The notes under the pieces: generated by a model | What the model was told of the DNA's origin: nothing | Database searches by the model: none | What the model saw: the letters and a program-made list of their open reading frames with translations, nothing else | Program-made: the position numbers and the translations under genes | DNA from: Helianthus annuus | Taxonomy: Eukaryota; Streptophyta; Magnoliopsida; Asterales; Asteraceae | Direction: 5' to 3' | NCBI RefSeq assembly: GCF_002127325.2 | Contig: NC_035436.2 | Span: forward strand, 117,852,771 to 117,916,770 | Length of the DNA: 64,000 nucleotides | In this document: positions 46,253-54,689 of the stretch, in pieces | Position numbering within the stretch: position 1 is the first letter of the stretch | How the letters are laid out: each line of letters starts with the position of its first letter

Positions 46253-47353
46253 CTAATCCTCGCGTTCCCAGGTGTACTCTGGGCCACGTCGGGAGTTCCA
46301 ACGAACTCGAACAAGAGGGATTCTCTTGTGTTTGAGGACCTTCACATCCCGGTCCGTGATTTCAAGTGGTTCCTCGACGAACTGCAACCGCTCGTCGATA
46401 GTGAGTTCCTTAAAAGGAACTATGAGGGTCTCATCTGATAGGCATTTCTTCAGATTCGACACGTGAAATACATTGTGAACTGCACCGAGTTCAGGAGGTA
46501 GGTTCAACTTGTAGGCTACCTTGCCAATCTTTTCTGTAATTTCGAATGGTCCGACGTACCGCGGATTTAGTTTGCCCCGTTTGCCAAAACGTACCACACC
46601 CTTCCAGGGTGAAACTTTCAATAAAACCCGGTCCCCGACCTCAAATTCCAATGGCTTTCTACGCTTGTCCGCGTAGGCTTACTGACGGTCGCGTGCTGCC
46701 GCCATGCGTTGTCGTATTTGTGCAATCTTTTCTGTGGCGTCCACTACAATCTCTGGACCCGTAATTTGACTATCCCCCACCTCTGCCCAACAGAGAGGTG
46801 ACCGGCATTTACGTCCTTACAATGCCTCAAATGGAGCGGCTTGAATGCTGGTATGGTAACTGTTATTGTACGAGAACTCCACCAAAGGGAGATGCTTTTC
46901 CCAGCCGTTGCCGAAATCAATGACACATGCCCGAAGCATGTCTTCAAGTGTTTGGATCGTACGCTCAGACTGTCCATCCGTCTGAGGGTGATAGGTTGTG
47001 CTCATGTCTAGCCGTGAGCCAAAAGATTTATGCATTGCTTGCCATAGTTCCGACGTGAATCGTGCATCGCGATCCGAAATGATAGAATTTGACACTCCGT
47101 GCCTTGAAACAACTTCTTTCATGTAGATGTCTGCTAGGGTAGAAAACTTATCCGTTTCTTTGATTGCCAAGAAGTGAGCAGACTTTGTGAGTCGATCAAC
47201 TATGACCCATATTGTATCGTTTCCATGCTGAGATCTGGGTAAACCCGTGACGAAATCCATGGAAATTTCTTCCCATTTCCATTGAGGTATCTTAGGCTGC
47301 TGAAGTAAGCCAGCTGGTTTCTGATATTCAACCTTGACTCTCGCACCGGTCAA
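46253..47353 (-). pseudogene. pol: E5 integrase core, GPY/F module and chromodomain (with stops)
   Basis: The integrase core is open at 46817-47353 ([25 protein letters not shown]) until a TAA replaces the Tyr codon of EALYGRK. Another TAA lies near 46680 where related elements have QKAY. From 46651 the frame is open through [10 protein letters not shown] to a chromodomain-like RDVKVLKHKR...WERED and ends at a TAG (46253-46255). Sequence is otherwise very close to E4. Not functional. Confidence 0.85.
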
Positions 47354-48540
47354 GCATTTTCCACGTACGTAGCGATGTGGGCCTTCATGCTAGGCCAGCA
47401 ATAAGTAGTTCTGATGTAGTGATACATCTTGTCCGACCCTAGATGTACCGAGTAGCGAGACTTGTGAGCTTCATCCGTTACAAGTTCGCGTAGACCGTCG
47501 TAAAGTGGGACCCAAATACGCCCCGTTAGATGGTAGGCGCCGTCTGCCTTCTGTTCCATCTGTTGTCGTGAGTCGCGTAAGGCTTCAGCCTTGACGTTTT
47601 CAGGCTTCAGTGCTTCTATCTGAGCAGCTCGTATCTGTGCTGGAGGACTAGACTGAATCGTAAGCTGTAGCGCTCGCACGCGCTTAGGTAGAGTGTCCTT
47701 CCGACTGAGGGCGTCTGCCACAACATTGACTTTGTCTGGATGGTACATGACGGCGTATTCGTAGTCGCTAAGTAGTTCAACCCATCTTCGTTGACGCATG
47801 TTCAAATCCTTCTGCTTAAGGATATGCTCGAGACTCCTGTGATCGGTGTAAATCGTGCACTTGGTACCGTACAGGTAGTGTCGCCATATCTTAAACGCGA
47901 AAACAACAGCTCCCAGCTCTAAATCGTGCGTCGTATAGTTCCGTTCATGAACCTTGAGTTGCCGAGAAGCGTAGGCTATCACTTTATCACGTTGCATCAA
48001 CACACATCCAAGACCCTGGATGGATGCATCACAGTATACCACGAAGTCATCTGTGCCCTCTGGCAATGAGAGAATAGGTGCGCTGCAGAGCCTATCCTTT
48101 AAGTACTGAAAAGCGGTTTCCTGAGAATCTCCCCAACGGTAGGTGACACCTTCCTGTGTCAGCATTGTAAGCGGCTGCGCGATCTTGAAGAAGTCTTTGA
48201 TAAATCACCTGTAGTAACCCGCCAAACCCAAGAATTGGCGTATCTCTGTTGGTGTACGCGGTGCTGGTCTGTTCCTGATCGAATCTATCTTGGATGGATC
48301 GACATGGATCGCATCCCTGTTCACTACATGGCCTAAGGAGTGGACTTCACGTATCCAGAAGTCGCATTTAGAAAACTTGGCGTACGTTTGCTCCTTCCGA
48401 AAAGTTCCAAGATAAGACGTAAGTGTTGCTCATGTTCTTCCTGACTCTTGGAGTAGATCAGAATGTCGTTGATGGAGTCAAGAACAATTTGCCTAGGTAG
48501 AGTTTGCACACTCTGTTCGTAATGTCCATAAATACGGCGG
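47350..48540 (-). pseudogene. pol: E5 RT end, RNase H and integrase zinc region (broken)
   Basis: Open at 47350-48165 with RNase H ([26 protein letters not shown]) and the integrase zinc histidines ([11 protein letters not shown]). It breaks at TYVENA where CLTC is expected, by a frameshift near 47355. RT sequence from 48166 to about 48540 (NTPAVFMDITNRVCKLYL onward) is recognisable but shifted and stopped, and its FIDD region has lost reading frame. The upstream part of RT and all of protease are absent. Confidence 0.8.
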
Positions 48541-48690
48541 GTGTGTTTAATAATATCAAACCATTTACCATACCCAACATAAAATATAATAAGTAAAATG
48601 ATTCATAAAACCCAAAACATTTGATGTTCAAACCAAACTTTGTTCGAATAGCGGAAACATAATAATGAAAAACCCAAAAAGAAGTCATAA
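48541..48690 (-). other. LTR-like filler between E5 gag and RT
   Basis: About 145 bp that are neither gag nor pol. In element sense words such as TTTCCGCTATTCGAACAAAG, TGTTTTGGGTTTTATGAA and AAATGGTTTGATATTAT resemble the U5 end of the E5/E4-type LTR (compare 44060-44150), in the same orientation but diverged. It replaces protease and the first half of RT. Confidence 0.55.
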
Positions 48691-48692
48691 GT

Positions 48693-49837
48693 TCAATTAG
48701 CGTTCATTGCGTCTCCTCCTCCTAACATGAAAACTCGACCTCTTGCCTCGTTGCCATTGTTATTGTTGTTTCCCCCGTTGTTGTCGTTGTTCCCGTTGCC
48801 CTGGTTATTGTTGTGGTTCTGATTCTGGTTCAACTGAGGACAATCGCGTTTGTAGTGTCCTTCTGCCCCACACTGGAAACATCCCCGGTTTCCACGCTGT
48901 GGTTGCTGCTGCTGGTTCTGTGGAGCTGGCGGTGGGAGTTGCTGGTTCTGATTTGCAGGCCGTGGACTCCTACAGTCTTTGGCCTCATGACCCATCTTGA
49001 GGCATCTTTGACAACGAACCTTATTACACTGGCCACTGTGATGTTTGTTGCAGGTGTTACACTTTGGAAGGTTTCCTCGATACCCTCCTTGTTTATGGCT
49101 GCTAGAGGAGTGCTGACTTGGACTCTGGTAGCTGTCCGTCTTTCGCTGCTGAGACTGCACCTGCACTGAAACTGACCCCTTGCTAGAATCCCCCTCCCAT
49201 TTTCTTTTACTTTCACTGGGAGTAGCAAGCGTAGTAGAAGCAGTAGCGGTAGTGGTAGCACTGATACGCTTTGGCAGTTTGCCCTGGTCTACTGCCTGAT
49301 CTGTGATGCGGTGTGCAAGGCGCTGAATTTCCTGGATGTTGTTGAGGTTAGCCGACGTCACGTGGCTCTGGATTTCTGGCGCCAAACCCTTGAGATACAA
49401 CTCAATGCGCTTGTATGGTGGGTCTACCATGGTTGGACACAGCACAGCCAACTCATTCGACCTCTTGGTGTAAGCTTCGATTTCTGAACCCACCATCTTC
49501 AAATTGTACAACTCATCCTCCAACTTGTGGATGTCTTCTCTTGTGCAATATTCCCTCTTAATCAGTTCTTTGAATTCATTCCAGGGTGTGGCGTTAGCAG
49601 CCGCCAACCCTAAGATCTGTACTTGCGCATTCCACCAGGTGAGCGCAATCCCTTCAAGAGTGCCAGTGGCGAACTTCACCCTGCGAGCCTCAGGGCATTC
49701 ACACATTTCAAAAACCGACTCGAGCTTTTCAAACCAGTGGAGGAGTCCAACTGCCCCCTCCGTGCCACTGAACGAGCTAGGACGACAGTCCATGAAATTC
49801 TTGAATGTGCACCCAGGTTGTTGCTGAGCGGGTTGAC
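48693..49837 (-). CDS. gag: E5 gag, exon 2
   Basis: The frame is open through CTFKNFMDCRPSSFSG, the gag domain (LTWWNAQVQILG, YTKRSNELAVLCPTMV), a Gln-rich basic linker, and zinc-binding knuckles CNTCNKHHSGQC, CQRCLKMGHEAKDC and CFQCGAEGHYKRDC. An Asn-rich tail follows and the frame stops at NAN* (48693). The protease normally following is missing. No ATG precedes CTFKNF in this frame; the apparent start upstream is TTG. The true start is therefore likely in exon 1 (49924-49999) joined across an 86-bp intron. Gag alone may be functional. Confidence 0.75.
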
Positions 49838-49923
49838 CTATTGTGTACGAATAGGGCAAAGTTAAGTACGAGAATTAATGTAGGATCTAAAGATCCTAGT
49901 GCCTATACTGCAGGGTATACTAC
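49838..49923 (-). other. Predicted intron in E5 gag (86 bp)
   Basis: On the minus strand the stretch begins CAAGCAG|GTAGTATACC and ends TACACAATAG|GTCAACC, with TTAAC/CTTAAC branch-like words and a pyrimidine-rich stretch before the AG. It contains in-frame stops and its length is not a multiple of three. Removing it joins the ATG exon to gag in frame. E4 has the same feature. Confidence 0.65.
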
Positions 49924-49999
49924 CTGCTTGGGCGGCTGCAACTGCCGCAGCAACGAGAGCCTCTAGCTGGGCTTGAGTCATGGTAATTCGTGCGGCCAT
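49924..49999 (-). CDS. gag: E5 gag, exon 1
   Basis: The ATG at 49999 opens a 25-codon helix-forming segment (MTQAQLEALV, then Ala-rich) ending at a CAAGCAG|GT donor. The match with E4 exon 1 is close. It is likely the start of Gag after splicing. Confidence 0.65.
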
Positions 50000-50002
50000 T
50001 GA

Positions 50003-50309
50003 TCTTCAAATCAAAGGCAACGTAAGTAAGAAAAAGGGTTCGCGAGTAGTGCGATGACAGAAGAGTGTAGGCACGTAAGTGTTCTCAAGCAATAACAAGT
50101 TGTGAGCAAGGTAATGTAAGCATACTACGAGCAAAGTTCTATGCAAATTCTAGCATGTAGGCAATAAACATAAACCTTATTACCTAGGAAGTTGAGTCTT
50201 GCACGTGGAGCGAAGCGTCGTTGTGGATCGTTGAGAGCACTGTTCTGGTTATAGTCTGGTTTTAATAAAAACGTTTTTTCCATATTAAAACCAAGTTCTC
50301 TATAACCAA
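50003..50309 (-). other. E5 leader
   Basis: Untranslated leader between the primer-binding site and gag exon 1. An acceptor-like TTGCCTTTGATTTGAAG precedes ATCAATGG (AG at 50004-50005). No gene seen. Confidence 0.5.
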
Positions 50310-50323
50310 TGGCTCTGATACCA
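50310..50323 (-). promoter_or_regulatory. E5 primer-binding site
   Basis: The minus strand reads TGGTATCAGAGCCA, three bases inside the 5' LTR end. Confidence 0.9.
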
Positions 50324-50326
50324 ATC

Positions 50327-52424
50327 TGTCACACCCCCAAAAATCCACCTGCGGAGTATCACCGCTTGGGAGCGTGACTGACCAGGATCAAGCCACCAAT
50401 CATACAGAACATTGTATAAAGTAAAAGTAATCACATTATAATCCAAACCATTTCCATATGAAAGGTGTTTCCAAAACATAAGTAAGTTAACATTGTTTAG
50501 CGGAAGCGTATTATTGTAAAACCCATAGCAAATAAGTATCAGACATCCAAAGTGTTTAACAAGGTGATCACGATCCAAGCCCCACAACGACCAGCTCCTC
50601 CGTGTGCAAGCTCCAAGTACCTAACGATCTGCAAGGCATGTAACAGAATGATCAACAAACTAGTTGAGCGAGTTCACATAAAGGAAATGCGTAATAGTAA
50701 GTTCATTTGTAATAGGTGGCTCTACTGGGCCGTTTGTATATTTTACTGTGGTGGTGTTCCACGTTTTCCTGTGGTGGTGTTCCACGTTTTCCTGTGGTGG
50801 TGTTCCACGTTACTGTGTGGTGGTGTTCCACGTTTTCCTGTGGTGGTGTTCCACGTTTTCCTGTGGTGGTGTTCCACGTTTTCCTGTGGTGGTGTTCCAC
50901 GTTTTCCTGTGGTGGTGTTCCACGTTGTATAACCACTAGACTACTCGTAACTATAGGTATCCTTCACAACCGAGGATAGTAAAGTGGTAGTCTAGGCATA
51001 GTGTCAATAATGTATCTAATCAACCTTTCAATCCCATTCCCAACACCCCGGGAACCCCATGCCTTGGTAAGAGTGTGAACTCACCTTGGTTTGCTCGGTA
51101 TGCTAAATAAGTACACGCGCTCACAGTTAATCAATCACGTCCTATTGTATACACGTATAGCAAATCAGTTCATGGTCGGAATATTACGCATGCAATTAAT
51201 TGTTCACACAGCAGTTAGTTTGCATATCAGCACAACACGTAGTATTACACAAACATGTTCATCACCAAGCATGGCATGTCAATTAAATCAAACATACATT
51301 CCACTATCTTTCGAAAGATGTTTATAACCTACCATCCTTCGAATCCAACCTTATCTTTCGACACATTAGTGATCTTTCGACACTTACAAGTTTTCACAGT
51401 TATCTTTCGGACTAGTTGGTATGTTTCGTACCATCAGTCATCTTTCGACCTAAGGTATCTTTCGGTCAACTTAATTATGTTTCGGTCATATCTATCCTTC
51501 GGTCAATGCTATGTTTCGACTACCAGCATCTTTCGACACTACCTATGTTTCGACAAACAGTATCTTTCGATCAATCAACAGTTACGTTTTCACAATCAGT
51601 TACGTTTTCACAGGAACAGCAACCCTAATCATCTGTACAGCCGTCATCATCATTACCAAATCATCAGAATCATTTAGCACATCTAATCATAACGCAATCA
51701 TCCAGAAATCATTGTCTAGCATGAACCTAGTTTAAACGTATCACGAAACCGGTTAACGCACATTAACACATCATCAAACCCTATGTGAAATCTATATCGA
51801 TATTCAATCGTATCCAAAATCATGATATTCAGGCATGTATCAGTTCAGGTTACATCAACAATCAAGAACACACTACACGTGAACACATACGCATATAAAC
51901 GAACGATCGAATCAAATAGATTTTACTAACCGAAATGAGGGTTTGGTCGCAAGGGTCTCCTGTGGTTACTAGCTTGCCGTCACAGTTTGGAGAGCTCTAG
52001 GGTTGGGAATATGATAGAAAATGACAGCCGGTACATGTTGATACGTATTTATACGTATTACAGAAATGGGCCAAGCCCATCAGAAAGACTGGGCCGAAGG
52101 ATCTGGGTTCCAGTCGAAGGATATGGTCTTGGTTCGAAGGATATGTTTCGAGATCCTTCGAACCGGCAGTTGATCCTTCGAATCGAAGGATATCTTTCGG
52201 GGTCCTTCGATTGGCATAACATGTTTCGATCTAAACTAAGTGTTTTAATAATATTCCAATAATAACTTTAATACCACAGCAAGTAATCACATATGTGCAA
52301 CACGACAATTCATTTCATCAAAACACAACGTGTACAATTACAAGTCCATAATCCAAACAACTAAGCAGTCAAAGTCAACGCGCATTTAATGCGAAAGCGA
52401 AAGTCAGAAACTCGAGTTGTCACA
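50327..52424 (-). repeat. E5 5' LTR (2098 bp)
   Basis: No difference from the 3' LTR was noticed. In element sense: TGTGACAACTCG start, TCCTTCGA-type motif array (52098-52228), a GGGCTTGGCCC inverted repeat, TATA box TATAAATA (52046-52053), donor-like TTTCG|GTTAGTAAA (GT at 51929-51930), a second motif array in the transcribed part (51311-51583), the hairpin minisatellite, and the GGGGGTGTGACA end. Confidence 0.95.
52046..52053 (-). promoter_or_regulatory. E5 LTR TATA box
   Basis: TATAAATA on the minus strand within TACGTATAAATACGTA. TGGGCC/GGGCCC-like words about 30 bases upstream resemble plant site II elements. A cluster of CCTTCGA motifs lies 50-180 bases upstream. Confidence 0.75.
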
Positions 52425-52429
52425 CTAGA

Positions 52430-54188
52430 CGATACGGTGCGCGGGCTATTGGGGCTGCTCCAGGAGCTAACTCAATCTGGAATTCGACCTGGCGATGAGG
52501 CGGTAAACCGGGTAAATCTTCAGGAAACACCTGAGGAAAGTCACGTACAACTGGAATATCCTCCAGCTTCTTTTCCTTTGCTGATGCGTCAGTGACAAGT
52601 GCCAGAATTGCAGTGTGCCCTTTTCGTAAACATTTCTGCGCCTTTAAGAAAGAGATGATGCCAACCACAGCACCACTCTTGTCGCCTTGGACTTCGAGAG
52701 GTTCTTGCTTAGAGCGAGGAATACGGATGATCTTTTCCTTACATAAAATCTCTGCGTGATGCTGGGATAACCAATCCATACCGATGACGACGTCGAAACT
52801 ACCCAAAACTATGGGTATAAGATCAATAGAGAAGGCCTGACCAGCTAGAACAATACTACAACCCTTGATTACATGTGCAGCTTCTACACTTTTACCATTT
52901 GCTAGTTCTACGACATGTTTGGTGTTTAAGGGTGTTGGGGTACGTTTTAACAATTTACTCATTTTCAAGGACATATAACTTGTATCAGCACCCGAATCAA
53001 ATAAGACAGTAACATAAATATCATCGAGAAGAAACTTACCCATAACCACATTGGGATCATTCACTGCATCTCCTCGACCCAACACAAAAGCACGACCCCG
53101 AGCTTCGTTGCCATTGTTGTTGTTGTTTCCCCCGTTGTTGTTGTTGTTGTTGTTCCCGTTGCCCTGATTGTTGTTGTTGCGATTCTGGTTCTGGTTCAAT
53201 TGAGGGCAATCACGTTTGTAGTGGCCTTCAGCCCCACACTGGAAACATCCCCGGTTTCCACGCTGTGGCTGCTGGTGCTGGTTCTGTGGAGCTGGCGGTG
53301 GGAGTTGCTGGTTCTGATTTGCTGGCCGTGAGCTTCTACAATCCTTAGCCTCATGACCCATCTTGAGGCATCTTTGACAACGTTCCCTGCGGCATCTTCC
53401 GCTGTGGTGTCTGTTGCACTTATTACACAGTGGGTGAATTCCCCGATATCCACCCTGCCCCTGACTGCCAGATGATTGCTGACTCGGATTCTGGTAGTCA
53501 TTTGTCTTGCGCTGCTGAGACTGAACAGAAACTGATCCCTTGCTGGAATCCCCCTCCCATTTTCTCTTGTTGTCACTGGGAGTAGCAGAAGTAGTGACAG
53601 CAGTAGTGGTAGCCTTGATACGTTTTGGCAGTCTATTCTGTTCCACTGCCTGATCTGTGATGCGATGAGCGAGGCGTTGAATAGCCTGGATGTTGTCAAG
53701 ATTGGCCGATGTTACGTGGCTCTGGATTTCTGGCGCCAAACCCTTGAGATACAACTCAATGCGCTTGTATGGAGGGTCCACCATAGTTGGACACAACACA
53801 GCCAACTCGTTCGACCTCTTGGTATAAGCCTCGATTTCTGACCCAGTCATTTTCAAGTGATACACTTCATCTTCCAGCTTGTGAATGTCTTCACGAGTGC
53901 AGTATTCCCTTTTGATCAATTCTTTGAAATCATTCCAAGGGGTGGCGTTAGCAGCTGCCAACCCTAGGATCTGTACTTGCGCGTTCCACCAAGTCAACGC
54001 GATTCCTTCCAAAGTGCCAGTGGCGTACTTGACCCTGCGAGCCTCAGGGTATTCACACATTTCGAACACAGATTCTAGCTTCTCGAACCAATGGAGGAGT
54101 CCCACTGCCCCCTCGGTGCCACTGAATGAGCTTGGACGACAGTCCATGAAGTTCTTGAAAGTGCAGACAGGCTGCTGCGCGTGTTGAC
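52430..54188 (-). CDS. gag-pol: E4 gag-protease, exon 2 (to the E5 insertion)
   Basis: The frame is open from 54188 to the E5 junction: CTFKNFMDCRPSSFSG, the gag domain, zinc-binding knuckles CNKCNRHHSGRC, CQRCLKMGHEAKDC and CFQCGAEGHYKRDC, an Asn-rich linker, then the aspartic protease with LFDSGADTSYM and VVIGMDWLS. It ends LPGLPPHRQVEFQIEL and PYRLV where E5 cuts in. The open frame extends past 54188 to a TTG at 54210 but has no ATG upstream of CTFKNF, so translation probably starts in exon 1 (54366). Continuation after E5 is at 43942. The gene carries no stop or shift that I could see. Confidence 0.85.
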
Positions 54189-54278
54189 CTATTGTGTACG
54201 AATAGGACAAAGTTAAATACGAGAGTTAATGTAGGATCTAAGGATCCTAGTGTGAGTCTATACTGCAGGGTATACTAC
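54189..54278 (-). other. Predicted intron in E4 gag (90 bp)
   Basis: The minus strand runs from CAAGCAG|GTAGTATACC to CACAATAG|GTCAACAC, with TTTAAC before a pyrimidine-rich stretch. An in-frame TAG prevents read-through although the length is a multiple of three. The joined phase (GCA G|GT) matches the gag frame. Confidence 0.65.
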
Positions 54279-54366
54279 CTGCTTGAGCAACTGCAAGTGC
54301 CGCAGCAACTTGAGCTTGAACGAGAGCCTCTAGCTGGGCTTGAGTCATGTTAATTCGTCCGGCCAT
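54279..54366 (-). CDS. gag: E4 gag, exon 1
   Basis: ATG at 54366 with ATCAATGG context; 29 codons plus one base. It encodes an Ala/Gln-rich amphipathic start (MTQAQLEALVQAQV) like that of E5, ending at the donor CAAGCAG|GT. Confidence 0.65.
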
Positions 54367-54672
54367 TGATCTTCACATCAAAGGCAACATAAGTGAGAAA
54401 GGTTCGCGAATAGTGCGGTGACAGAAGAGTGTAAGCACGTAAGTGTTCTTAAGCAATAACAAGTAGTGAGCAAGAGTAAGGTAAGCATACTACGAGCAAA
54501 GTTCTATGCAGTTCTAGCAAGCAGGTAATAAACATAAACCTTATTACCTAGGATGTCGAGTCTTGCACGTGGAGCGAAGCGTCGTTGTGGATCGTTGAGA
54601 GCACTGTTCTGGTTATAGTCTGGTTTTAATAAAAACGTTTTCCCATATTAAAACCAAGTTCTCTATAACCAA
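54367..54672 (-). other. E4 leader
   Basis: Untranslated leader closely similar to that of E5, with an acceptor-like TTTGATGTGAAG (AG at 54371-54372) just before the exon-1 ATG. No gene seen. Confidence 0.5.
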
Positions 54673-54686
54673 TGGCTCTGATACCA
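54673..54686 (-). promoter_or_regulatory. E4 primer-binding site
   Basis: The minus strand reads TGGTATCAGAGCCA, three bases from the 5' LTR end at 54690. Confidence 0.9.
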
Positions 54687-54689
54687 ATC

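Larger units (their letters stand above)
43948..52424 (-). mobile_element. E5: young, coding-defective Ty3/gypsy chromovirus inside E4 pol
   Basis: A perfect TSD, ctaga (43943-43947 and 52425-52429), and two LTRs of exactly 2098 bp, in which I noticed no difference. Gag is present with a 5' intron-like gap, but protease and the first part of RT are missing, and integrase has stops and a frameshift. The ends, primer site and polypurine module are like those of E4. It interrupts E4 at the RT start (YRL|AP). Confidence 0.95.
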
